64,000 nucleotides of DNA from Winogradskyella ursingii. Its GTDB lineage: Bacteria > Bacteroidota > Bacteroidia > Flavobacteriales > Flavobacteriaceae. Location of the stretch: assembly GCF_013403975.1 (NCBI RefSeq), contig NZ_JABFDH010000002.1, forward strand, positions 434,001 through 498,000, written 5' to 3'. Position 1 is the stretch's first letter; each line of letters starts with the position of its first letter. A program made the position numbers and the translations under genes. This document shows, piece by piece, positions 16,825 to 24,429 of the stretch. The notes beneath the pieces were generated by a model. That model saw only the letters and a list, made by a program, of their open reading frames with translations, did no database searches and was not told the origin of the DNA.

Positions 16825-16894
16825 ACTCGTTTCCCGATAGAACAGGAATTTCAATTTATATAATTTACTATTAAATCCTAACGTTATAATTATG

Positions 16895-16902
16895 CAAAGT
16901 TA
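16895..16902 (-). promoter_or_regulatory. Promoter -7 element for the 118-residue gene and perhaps pheS
   Basis: TAACTTTG on the minus strand is a perfect TAnnTTTG match. It lies 70 nt upstream of the ATG at 16824, back to back with the cvpA promoter four bases away. Confidence 0.55.
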
Positions 16903-16905
16903 ATT

Positions 16906-16913
16906 TATATTTG
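16906..16913 (+). promoter_or_regulatory. Promoter -7 element for cvpA
   Basis: TATATTTG is a perfect TAnnTTTG match ending 17 nt before the CvpA ATG. It nearly touches the divergent promoter at 16895-16902, so polymerases at the two sites should exclude each other. Confidence 0.55.
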
Positions 16914-16930
16914 CCTAAACCGCTAGTATT

Positions 16931-17455
16931 ATGAGTGTCATTGATATTGTTTTAGCTGCTATTCTTCTCTTTGGATTGATTCGCGGACTTTTTAAAGGCC
17001 TTTTTGTAGAAGTTGCATCTTTACTAGCATTGGTTTTAGGAGTTTATGGCGCCATTCACTTCAGCAATTTTGCAGCAGAATTTTTAGAACCACGAGTAGA
17101 TTGGGAAGAAAAAACCATTAATATTGTTGCCTTTGCAATCACTTTTGTGGTCATTGTGTTGGTGATTACCCTTGCGGGAAAAGCATTGACCAAACTGGCG
17201 AATTTTGCAGCTTTAGGTATCTTGAATAAATTGCTTGGCGCTGTTTTTGGTGCGCTTAAAATGGGTTTAATTCTCAGCGTCCTATTATTAATATTTGATA
17301 AGTTTAATAAAACACTTCCGTTTATGGATAATGAAGATATAGAAGAAAGTGTCCTTTATGAACCAGTTAAATCATTGGCTCCGATGATTTTTCCAAGTAT
17401 TATAAATTCTGAGGATGAGCTTGAAGAGGAAGGCGTTTTTGATGACGATGTATAG
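16931..17455 (+). CDS. cvpA: CvpA family membrane protein
   Basis: A 174-residue inner-membrane protein with four hydrophobic segments (about 5-22, 28-46, 64-86 and 99-125). The typical opening DIVLAAILLFGLIRGLFKGLF with the GxxRGxxKG motif marks the CvpA (colicin V production) family, whose members affect envelope integrity; their mechanism is not settled. The C-terminal tail is acidic (EDELEEEGVFDDD). A monocistronic gene with its own promoter and terminator. Confidence 0.88.
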   Translation: MSVIDIVLAAILLFGLIRGLFKGLFVEVASLLALVLGVYGAIHFSNFAAEFLEPRVDWEEKTINIVAFAITFVVIVLVITLAGKALTKLANFAALGILNKLLGAVFGALKMGLILSVLLLIFDKFNKTLPFMDNEDIEESVLYEPVKSLAPMIFPSIINSEDELEEEGVFDDDV

Positions 17456-17481
17456 CTCAATCATATTATTCAACGTTATTT

Positions 17482-17518
17482 AAAAAAGAAAAAAACCACT
17501 CTTTCGAGTGGCTTTCTA
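17482..17518. terminator. Bidirectional hairpin terminator after cvpA
   Basis: CCACTC (17496-17501) pairs with GAGTGG (17506-17511) around the tetraloop TTTC, with an A-rich left flank and a T-rich right flank. It separates cvpA from the convergent carbonic anhydrase gene. Confidence 0.8.
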
Positions 17519-17548
17519 TTTATATTTGATATACTTGATGTTGCATTT

Positions 17549-18178
17549 TTACAACATCACAACCTTACCTGAATGTAAGCTATAGACACCACCAACAATT
17601 TTTATCTCGCCATTATCTTCCATTTCTTTTAATATCTGGCTTTTTTCACGGATTCTATCGATGGTTAACTTTACGTTATTTTCGACTGTCTTAGCTACAA
17701 ACTCACTGTTTGAAGAATCGGCTGCTCCCTCAACTTCATCGGCAGATTTTCTTACTGCTGGCATTATATTTTCTAACATTGAAGTAATGTTTCCTAGCTC
17801 TACACCATCACAAGCAGCTTTTACCGCTCCACAACTTTCGTGACCGAGTACTAAAACCAATTTGCTTCCTGCGGCTTTGCAAGAGTATTCCAAACTTCCT
17901 AAAATATCAGTGTTTTCAAAATTACCTGCTACTCTGGCAACAAAAACATCTCCAATCGCTTGGTCTAAAACTGTTTCAACCGGAACTCTTGAATCTATAC
18001 AAGAAAGGACTACTGCCTTTGGAAACTGCCCACCTGTAGTCTGATTAATTAATGCTGAGTTATCTGTGCTTTCAGAATTTCCGTTTGTAAATCTTTTATT
18101 GCCTTCCAATAGATCCTTCAAGACACTATCTGGTGTCATTTTGCTTTGAACGTCTTTTGTTATTGCTGTATTTTTCAT
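17549..18178 (-). CDS. Beta-class carbonic anhydrase
   Basis: Interconverts CO2 and bicarbonate. All zinc ligands and the catalytic dyad of beta-carbonic anhydrases are present: Cys60 and the Asp62-x-Arg64 dyad in SCIDSRVP, then His113 and Cys116 in GHESCGAV. The protein has 209 residues and no signal peptide, so it is cytoplasmic. It is the last gene of a minus-strand run with two SulP transporters, at 63 nt from the nearer one, which strongly suggests that it handles bicarbonate imported by, or supplied to, the transporters. Confidence 0.93.
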   Translation of the reverse strand: MKNTAITKDVQSKMTPDSVLKDLLEGNKRFTNGNSESTDNSALINQTTGGQFPKAVVLSCIDSRVPVETVLDQAIGDVFVARVAGNFENTDILGSLEYSCKAAGSKLVLVLGHESCGAVKAACDGVELGNITSMLENIMPAVRKSADEVEGAADSSNSEFVAKTVENNVKLTIDRIREKSQILKEMEDNGEIKIVGGVYSLHSGKVVML

Positions 18179-18241
18179 TTTATAATTAATTTATTCTCAG
18201 AACCTCTGATTAATGGGTTCTGATGTGAGTTAAACATTATT

Positions 18242-20104
18242 TTAATATTTGTCTTTGACGTTTGCTCTAATCCAAACTAAGCATTCATCAAAATTTTTGA
18301 AGATGTGTTCCTCAGGAATTAAATCTGGAATAATATCAATACGTTCCATCATATAACGTGGCTGTTTCAACACATTAACCATTAGAACATTGATATTCTG
18401 TTTTTTTAGATCTACCAAAACATCCTCCATGGCATATAGACCACTTTGATCCATATATTGCATCCTGCCCAACCTGATTACAACTGTACTCGCCGTAAAA
18501 GGTATCTGTTTCGCCAGTGCTTGAAAATCACTAGTGGAGCCAAAAAATAAGGGCCCATTAACGTGCTTTATAAACACTTCCTGTTTGAGTTTTTCAGGGA
18601 AATCAGATTCATCTGACCAAGATTCTTCCTTCAAGGTTCTAACTGAAGAACGCTGCGCTGTTAAATCACCTATTTTTTTCATGAACATTAATGAGGCAAT
18701 TACCAGTCCAATACCTACAGCGTACACTAGGTTCCAAAATGTCGACAACACCAATACAATAAGCATTACCAAAACTTCCGAACTTAACTTAAATGGACCA
18801 AATTTGATGTCTTTTGGTAATGCAGGAATCGCTTTTAAACCTTTATAATCCATAACGCCAATACCTACAGTAATTAAAATACCTGCTAATACTGCAGCAG
18901 GAATTTCAGATGCTACAGGTCCAAGAGCTAATAGGATTACCAAAAGCAATACACCTGCAATCATACCAGAAAGCCTAGTCTTACCACCAGAATTGATATT
19001 TACAACCGTTCTAATCGTAGCACCTGCTCCCGGAATACCACCAAATATAGAAGCTATACTGTTTCCAATTCCTTGACCCACCAGTTCTTTGTTTGGTTTA
19101 TGTTTGGTCTTGGTCATGTTATCAGCTACAACACTTGTTAATAAGGAATCAATAGCACCTAATAAAGCTAGCGTTATTGCCGTAAATATGTATGGTGTAA
19201 TTGAAGCTAGACTAAATCCTGTAAATATTTCAAGTTTTGGTACTGGTAGTCCTGTAGGTATTTCTTCTATTGGTCTATAATCCAATCCAAAACCATATGC
19301 CACACCAGATACTACAATCAATGCTACTAAAGCACTTGGCACTTTGGTTGTTATACGTTTAAATCCATATACTATAAAAATGGTTGCCAATGCTAATATC
19401 AATTCTAACCAATTGATATTTTGAAGAGCTTTCGGCAGTACTTTAATAGTTCCTAACACTCCTGAGCTTGCAGATTTTGCTAACGTTTGTGATTCTTTGG
19501 CAATATCATCTTCCGTGGTTAGTTTGGCCCTTCTAATGGTTTCTTCAAAATTTTCTAAAACCAGAATACCCTCTCCCGCTTCTTCTTTCAAAATATTTTC
19601 CAGAATAATTTCTTCGGCCTGTGGTTTAAACTGGCTAACTAAATCGACATCTTCTTTTGGGTAATAACCAATTGCTGGTAAAATCTGTGTGATTAAGATG
19701 ATCACACCGATGGCTGTCATAAAACCTGATACGACGGGATAGGGTATATACCTAATATATTTTCCCAAGCCAATCGCACCTAACCCAATTTGAATTAAAC
19801 CTGCCAATAAAAAAACAGTTAAAATGGCTGGCAAGGCTTTTTCTACACTGCCATCATTTGCTGCAATTATACCAGCAATAATCACCATACTTACAGCTGT
19901 CATTGGCGCAGTTGGTCCAGAAATCTGGGTGTTTGTTCCACCGAAAAGTGCAGCGAAAAAACTGATAAAAATTGCTCCGTACAATCCTGCGCTAGGTCCA
20001 AGACCAGATGACACACCAAAAGCTAATGCTAACGGCAGTGCTACAATACCTGCCGTAATTCCACCAAAAGCATCACCTTTGATATGTTTAAAGAAGTCTT
20101 TCAT
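18242..20104 (-). CDS. SulP family anion transporter with STAS domain (bicarbonate/sulfate type)
   Basis: A 620-residue membrane protein. The N-terminal Sulfate_transp core begins GDAFGGITAGIVALPLALAFG and has the NTQISGPTAPMTAVS segment. About residues 510-615 form the cytoplasmic STAS domain (GRMQYMDQSGLYAMEDVL). A hydrophilic loop of about 60 residues (150-215, EDVDLVSQ...) interrupts the core. SulP proteins next to carbonic anhydrases, such as BicA-type transporters, move bicarbonate with sodium; other SulP proteins carry sulfate. Bicarbonate is favoured here from context only. Confidence 0.88.
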   Translation of the reverse strand: MKDFFKHIKGDAFGGITAGIVALPLALAFGVSSGLGPSAGLYGAIFISFFAALFGGTNTQISGPTAPMTAVSMVIIAGIIAANDGSVEKALPAILTVFLLAGLIQIGLGAIGLGKYIRYIPYPVVSGFMTAIGVIILITQILPAIGYYPKEDVDLVSQFKPQAEEIILENILKEEAGEGILVLENFEETIRRAKLTTEDDIAKESQTLAKSASSGVLGTIKVLPKALQNINWLELILALATIFIVYGFKRITTKVPSALVALIVVSGVAYGFGLDYRPIEEIPTGLPVPKLEIFTGFSLASITPYIFTAITLALLGAIDSLLTSVVADNMTKTKHKPNKELVGQGIGNSIASIFGGIPGAGATIRTVVNINSGGKTRLSGMIAGVLLLVILLALGPVASEIPAAVLAGILITVGIGVMDYKGLKAIPALPKDIKFGPFKLSSEVLVMLIVLVLSTFWNLVYAVGIGLVIASLMFMKKIGDLTAQRSSVRTLKEESWSDESDFPEKLKQEVFIKHVNGPLFFGSTSDFQALAKQIPFTASTVVIRLGRMQYMDQSGLYAMEDVLVDLKKQNINVLMVNVLKQPRYMMERIDIIPDLIPEEHIFKNFDECLVWIRANVKDKY

Positions 20105-20167
20105 AAAATAATTTTTTTCTAAATTAAGCTAATATTTACAATCGCGAAAATCGTTTTTTAACAATAT

Positions 20168-20833
20168 TTAGAAATTTACGAACGCTATTACATTGATTTG
20201 GTCCCTATTTGAGTTTTCAAAAAACTGATTCATGTATCCTAGTTCCATTCTTAAGGTTTTGGAAAATTTATAGCCCAACCCACCATACAACCTATTTCTA
20301 TCAAAGATAGATGATTCTGCATTAAGAAAAATTTCGTTGTAAGCAGAGAGGTACCATGGGTTTTTTCCCCCTTCTTCATTCTGTAGTGGCAGATTGAAAC
20401 TAAGAAAATATCGAAATCGCATTCTAAAATCGTCCTCAACAAATCGCTGTTCAAACCTGTACCGATGACTTAAACCTAATCTCCCTATTTTTTGTTTGGT
20501 AATGTACTGTTGGTAAATACGATGTTCGTTTACAGAAAATTTATCATCGGTATCTCCAATATAATTTTCAGATAAGATATATCCGTAACCTAACAGTACA
20601 TTATTATTTTCATCAATGTTATAACCCAAACCAGTACGCAGCAACAATTGTTCTAAATCGCCAATGGCATTGTAGTTTCTGTATTGAACTTCGTGATGAA
20701 TGTTCCATTTTTCATCTATTTGTTTATTACCAAAGTATATTAACCAGTTACCGAGGTTACTATCTTGGGAAGTTGCAATATTTGAAAAAAACAATAAACT
20801 TAATATTAGAAATATGTTGCTTTTATTCGTCAT
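20168..20833 (-). CDS. DUF2490 domain outer-membrane protein
   Basis: A 221-residue exported protein with a signal peptide ending near IATSQ. The body alternates aromatic and polar residues as in a small beta-barrel (GLSHRYRFEQRFVEDDFRMRFRYFLSFNLPL and LRMELGYMNQFFENS) and ends in the phenylalanine VNF expected of an outer-membrane barrel. DUF2490 proteins have no established function. Its place in the middle of the SulP/carbonic anhydrase run suggests that it could be an outer-membrane channel for the same anion, which is inference. Confidence 0.82.
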   Translation of the reverse strand: MTNKSNIFLILSLLFFSNIATSQDSNLGNWLIYFGNKQIDEKWNIHHEVQYRNYNAIGDLEQLLLRTGLGYNIDENNNVLLGYGYILSENYIGDTDDKFSVNEHRIYQQYITKQKIGRLGLSHRYRFEQRFVEDDFRMRFRYFLSFNLPLQNEEGGKNPWYLSAYNEIFLNAESSIFDRNRLYGGLGYKFSKTLRMELGYMNQFFENSNRDQINVIAFVNF

Positions 20834-20855
20834 AATTTATTCTGTTTTATAATGG

Positions 20856-21635
20856 TTATTTTGAAGTGACCATCAAAGATACATCTATCTTATCAAGTAA
20901 ATCTATGATGTTTGTTTTGGCTTCAGTTGTTTCATTCCTATCTAAACACAATAGATTAACACCACTTCTTTTAAGATACATCTTTAGATTGTCCATAAAC
21001 TTATCGTTATCATCGAAAGTATATTCTACAGTTTTAGCAACATTATCTATCGAATTGTTTAAATCAGAATGTATTTTAAATGCTGTAACCGGTTTTTTCG
21101 AATGACTTAATAGTTCATTCACAAATTTTAAATCGGTATAATCAGTATTGTTATTAAAAAAACCCAACGCAACTTCCTTGTCTGGTTCTACTGAATTAAT
21201 TTCTGATGCTACCACCACTGAACCATCATAATTTTTTATGATGAAATCCGTGATTCTATCACCTATAAAATTAAGGGCTTTTGGTTTACGTTTACCAATA
21301 ATTACCATATCTGGTTTGGATACTGTTAATCGATTTTTAATTTCGGTCTTAACATTTCCAATCGTGTGGTTATAACTTACATCAACTCCATTGGTTTTAG
21401 ATATTGAATCTGCCAACGCTTCGAGTCTATTGTTGATAACCACAAATTCTTTGTTCATGGTACGCATTGCAGATAATTGGCTATCACTGCCAACTACTTC
21501 TGTCGGTTGTTTTACGTAGAAAAATTCAATATTAGCATCAATCATTTTTGCGAAGCTAATAGTGCTTTTTAAAGTACTATCTAATGTGTTTTCCATATCA
21601 GATAGCACTAATATTTTATATTTATTTGTTTTCAT
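20856..21635 (-). CDS. Universal stress protein-like, tandem domain
   Basis: A 259-residue soluble protein with an N-terminal Usp-like Rossmann domain (starting KILVLSDMENTLDSTLKS, with VSKPDMVIIGKRKPK near 130 close to the usual ATP-binding region) and a weaker second half from about 150 (EVALGFFNNNTDYTDLKF). The classical nucleotide motif Gx2Gx9G[S/T] is not evident, so nucleotide binding is uncertain. It lies 11 nt from the downstream end of the second SulP gene and 22 nt before the DUF2490 gene. Usp domains adjoin or fuse to several anion transporters, so a regulatory role is plausible. Confidence 0.75.
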   Translation of the reverse strand: MKTNKYKILVLSDMENTLDSTLKSTISFAKMIDANIEFFYVKQPTEVVGSDSQLSAMRTMNKEFVVINNRLEALADSISKTNGVDVSYNHTIGNVKTEIKNRLTVSKPDMVIIGKRKPKALNFIGDRITDFIIKNYDGSVVVASEINSVEPDKEVALGFFNNNTDYTDLKFVNELLSHSKKPVTAFKIHSDLNNSIDNVAKTVEYTFDDNDKFMDNLKMYLKRSGVNLLCLDRNETTEAKTNIIDLLDKIDVSLMVTSK

Positions 21636-21646
21636 AACGCTCTAAA

Positions 21647-23239
21647 TTAGCTTAAACTGATATTGGATTTTGGTCTTAATTGGAAAAATTCAATAAAACT
21701 TGGTGGATTCTCAACAATACCACGTTTTGAAATTAATTTGATATCAATATTTCTCTCCTTTGCCTTAAAAGCAAAATCATCTAAAATTTCAACAATATCA
21801 TAATCAAGATATCTTGTTTTTGTAACATCAAATTCTAAATAGGTGTCTCTTGGTAAACTATCCAGCTCTTTTAAAATAGCACCTTTATTAAAGAAGGTCA
21901 CTTCTTCAGCCAGCTCCATTTTAATTCTGTGTTTTCCGTTACTCTTATCTTCAATATGAAGAAAATGAGAATTTTGGTAGCTTTTTAGTAAGATAACTAC
22001 AATACCTACGGCTAAACCTAAACCTATTCCCCATAATAAATCGATAAATACTATACCTAAAACTGTCACAAAAAATGGTACAGATTGTTTCCAACCTAGT
22101 TTGTACATTTTCATGAATAATGCTGGTTTTGCCAACTTATAACCTACAATTAAAAGTATTGCTGCTAAAACCGAAAGCGGAATCATGTTTAATAACCTTG
22201 GAATTAAGATTACAGAAATCAGCAATAAAAACCCATGAATTATAGCTGAAGCTTTGCTTTTTCCACCAGATTGGATATTTGCAGAACTTCTAACAATTAC
22301 CTGCGTAATTGGCAAACCTCCAATTAGTCCAGAAAGAATATTACCTGTACCTTGAGCTAATAATTCTCTATTGGTAGGTGTCACATTTTTTTCTGGGTCT
22401 AATTTATCCGTAGCCTCAACACAAAGTAACGTTTCTAAACTAGCAACTAAAGCAATAGTGAATGCTACAATCCATACATCAGGACTTGTAATAACAGCAA
22501 AATTAGGAAAACTGAATTGGCCCAAAAATGAATCTATACCTTCAGGTACAGGCACACTCACCAAGTGAGTAGCATCAATTGCTAAACTCTCATTAGAATT
22601 TGTAAGCACATAGAACAAAATACCTACAACTACAGCAACTAAAGGCCCTTGAACAATTTGAAAAATCTTTCCTTTCTTTGAAAGTACATTGCCCCAAAGT
22701 AAAAGAATTCCTAAAGAAATAAACCCTACAACCATAGAGCCTATGATTAGGTTATCGAAAATACCAATCAGTGCTGAAAATGTATTTTCCCCAGAGGACC
22801 AAGTAAAACTGTCCGATCCCTCTGGTTCGCCATCATAGCCAAAAAAGTGTGGAATTTGTTTTAATATGATAATGATTCCTATACCGGTAAGCATTCCTTT
22901 AATTACTGAAGAAGGGAAGTAATATCCAATAATTCCGGCTTTTAAAACACCAAATATGAGTTGAATAATTCCACCTAACACAACCGCTACCAAGAAATTT
23001 TCATAACCACCCAAGGTGCCGATTGCAGTTAATACAATTGCAGCTAGTCCAGCGGCTGGACCACTAACACCGATTTTAGATCCACTGAGGGACCCTACAA
23101 CAATTCCACCTACAATACCTGCAATTAATCCTGAAAATAAAGGCGCTCCACTCGCCAATGCAATACCTAAACATAGTGGTAATGCAACAAAGAATACGAC
23201 AATACTCGCTGGTATGTCATTTTTTAAAGTTTTAAACAT
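21647..23239 (-). CDS. SulP family anion transporter (shorter paralogue)
   Basis: A 530-residue transporter starting MFKTLKNDIPASIVVFFVALPLC. The membrane core has SGSKIGVSGPAAGLAAIVL and the GLIGGLPITQVIVRSSANI segment of the SulP family; a shortened STAS-like domain closes the protein (about residues 430-525, with KTRYLDYDIVEILDDF). A longer frame with a TTG at 23272 exists, but ATG at 23239 gives the family's normal N-terminus. It and the 620-residue SulP are clearly different subfamilies, not a recent duplication. First gene of the CO2/bicarbonate cluster or second after the 98-residue gene. Confidence 0.87.
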   Translation of the reverse strand: MFKTLKNDIPASIVVFFVALPLCLGIALASGAPLFSGLIAGIVGGIVVGSLSGSKIGVSGPAAGLAAIVLTAIGTLGGYENFLVAVVLGGIIQLIFGVLKAGIIGYYFPSSVIKGMLTGIGIIIILKQIPHFFGYDGEPEGSDSFTWSSGENTFSALIGIFDNLIIGSMVVGFISLGILLLWGNVLSKKGKIFQIVQGPLVAVVVGILFYVLTNSNESLAIDATHLVSVPVPEGIDSFLGQFSFPNFAVITSPDVWIVAFTIALVASLETLLCVEATDKLDPEKNVTPTNRELLAQGTGNILSGLIGGLPITQVIVRSSANIQSGGKSKASAIIHGFLLLISVILIPRLLNMIPLSVLAAILLIVGYKLAKPALFMKMYKLGWKQSVPFFVTVLGIVFIDLLWGIGLGLAVGIVVILLKSYQNSHFLHIEDKSNGKHRIKMELAEEVTFFNKGAILKELDSLPRDTYLEFDVTKTRYLDYDIVEILDDFAFKAKERNIDIKLISKRGIVENPPSFIEFFQLRPKSNISLS

Positions 23240-23325
23240 ATATAATTCATTTACGCTAATGAGAAATATCAAAAGCTAATTTTTAATAATTTTTATGGAC
23301 TAATGTTGTCCTGAAATTCGAAAAA

Positions 23326-23622
23326 TTATGAAATGAATTCGGGTGGTGGTGAGACTAGGTTAAGGTGTGGTTTAGGGTATTTTTTAAATTTATAGATTCC
23401 TTTACCCTTCCTTTTTTTTGCATCAAAAAAAATTTCAGAATCTGAATCAGTTTCAAAAACTAATTTGAAGTTTTTTTCGTTTTCTTCCTCTTCACTGAGG
23501 CTGTAAAAAAATGAAATGTCTATTGAGTCATCAAAAGATGTGATGATAGTTGGTGCAGACAACAACGCTACAAATAAAATCGTAAAGAAAACTGCCGAAC
23601 TATGTCTCAATTTTTGTCTCAT
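23326..23622 (-). CDS. Small hypothetical membrane-anchored protein, possibly leaderless
   Basis: Not recognised. From the ATG at 23622 it has 98 residues: a basic start (MRQKLRHSS), one hydrophobic segment (AVFFTILFVALLSAPTIITSF), then a short acidic stretch (SLSEEEENEKN) and a basic, proline-rich tail (KKRKGKGIYKFKKYPKPH). A longer frame starts at 23640, but the consensus promoter TATATTTG lies between 23629 and 23636, so transcription should begin at or near the ATG at 23622. It stands 86 nt ahead of the shorter SulP gene and may share its transcript. Confidence 0.6.
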   Translation of the reverse strand: MRQKLRHSSAVFFTILFVALLSAPTIITSFDDSIDISFFYSLSEEEENEKNFKLVFETDSDSEIFFDAKKRKGKGIYKFKKYPKPHLNLVSPPPEFIS

Positions 23623-23628
23623 AAGCGG

Positions 23629-23636
23629 CAAATATA
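23629..23636 (-). promoter_or_regulatory. Promoter -7 element upstream of the SulP/carbonic anhydrase run
   Basis: TATATTTG on the minus strand is a perfect match to TAnnTTTG. A TTTG lies 15 nt further upstream, a little closer than normal for a -33 element. Transcription would begin about six bases downstream, practically at the ATG of the 98-residue gene. Confidence 0.55.
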
Positions 23637-23669
23637 ACATTAAGAAATTATCAAACTGTTAAATAATTT

Positions 23670-24428
23670 TTAAAAAATATTCAACAATTTTATGTCTTGA
23701 GCAGAAATCCAGCCACTAGAATTATCCGAAATTTGAATTTTTTTCCAATCGTTATAACTTTCCAAAACTTGGACTTTGGTGCCTTCGTGGAGTCTAAATA
23801 CTTCCTCACTAGATTTGTTTGGATCGGTCATTACCCTGCTTTCTTGAACAAACACTATAGCCGGATTATCCTTTTTTTGCAGTTGTTCTTTTTGAAATGC
23901 CAACGCCAAAGCCATACAACCAATTAACAAACTCAATATACTTGTAACAAAAGCAAATCTTTTTCTCGAAGTTGAATAAGAAAAATGATACAATAAAAAT
24001 AGAAGAACAAATAAAACCACACCGACAATAGCAATAATTGCCCATGAGTCTCTACTCGCCATATTGACCACATTGTTAAAAATTCTTGAAAACCCAACTT
24101 TTGGAACATCACTTATAGCATCAATAGTCATGTTCTGCGCAAAGGACAAATTGTTCTTAATGTCTTCATCGTGAGGTGCTAATTGAAGTGCTTTTTCGTA
24201 ATTATAAATACTTGGCGCTATATTGTTGAGCCTGTAATGAGCATTACCTAAATTGAAATACAAATCTGCCGAATGCTCACCACTGTTAAGAATGGCTTTG
24301 TATTTTTCAATGGCCTCAGAATATTTTTCTTGATTGTACAAGGCATTACCTTCTTCAAAGAGCTGGTTATTTTGCGTAAATCCGAACAAACAGAAAACAA
24401 AAACAAATATGTTAGCTAAAACTTTCAT
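23670..24428 (-). CDS. batE: BatE: TPR and SH3 protein of the aerotolerance operon
   Basis: A 252-residue exported or membrane protein: signal peptide, two TPR units (about 20-95, EEGNALYNQEKYSEAIEKY and YFNLGNAHYRLNNIAPSI), two membrane segments at about 135-155 and 160-180, and a C-terminal SH3-like domain (LHEGTKVQVLESYNDWKKIQ). This layout is the one known for BatE in Bacteroides and Leptospira Bat operons. Last gene of the Bat run, separated from batD by a single base. Confidence 0.88.
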   Translation of the reverse strand: MKVLANIFVFVFCLFGFTQNNQLFEEGNALYNQEKYSEAIEKYKAILNSGEHSADLYFNLGNAHYRLNNIAPSIYNYEKALQLAPHDEDIKNNLSFAQNMTIDAISDVPKVGFSRIFNNVVNMASRDSWAIIAIVGVVLFVLLFLLYHFSYSTSRKRFAFVTSILSLLIGCMALALAFQKEQLQKKDNPAIVFVQESRVMTDPNKSSEEVFRLHEGTKVQVLESYNDWKKIQISDNSSGWISAQDIKLLNIF

Positions 24429-24429
24429 T

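Noticed and set aside
23240-23272. Upstream extension of the short SulP gene from a TTG at 23272
   Set aside because: The ATG at 23239 gives the normal family N-terminus; the extension MIFLISVNELY has no counterpart that I recall.
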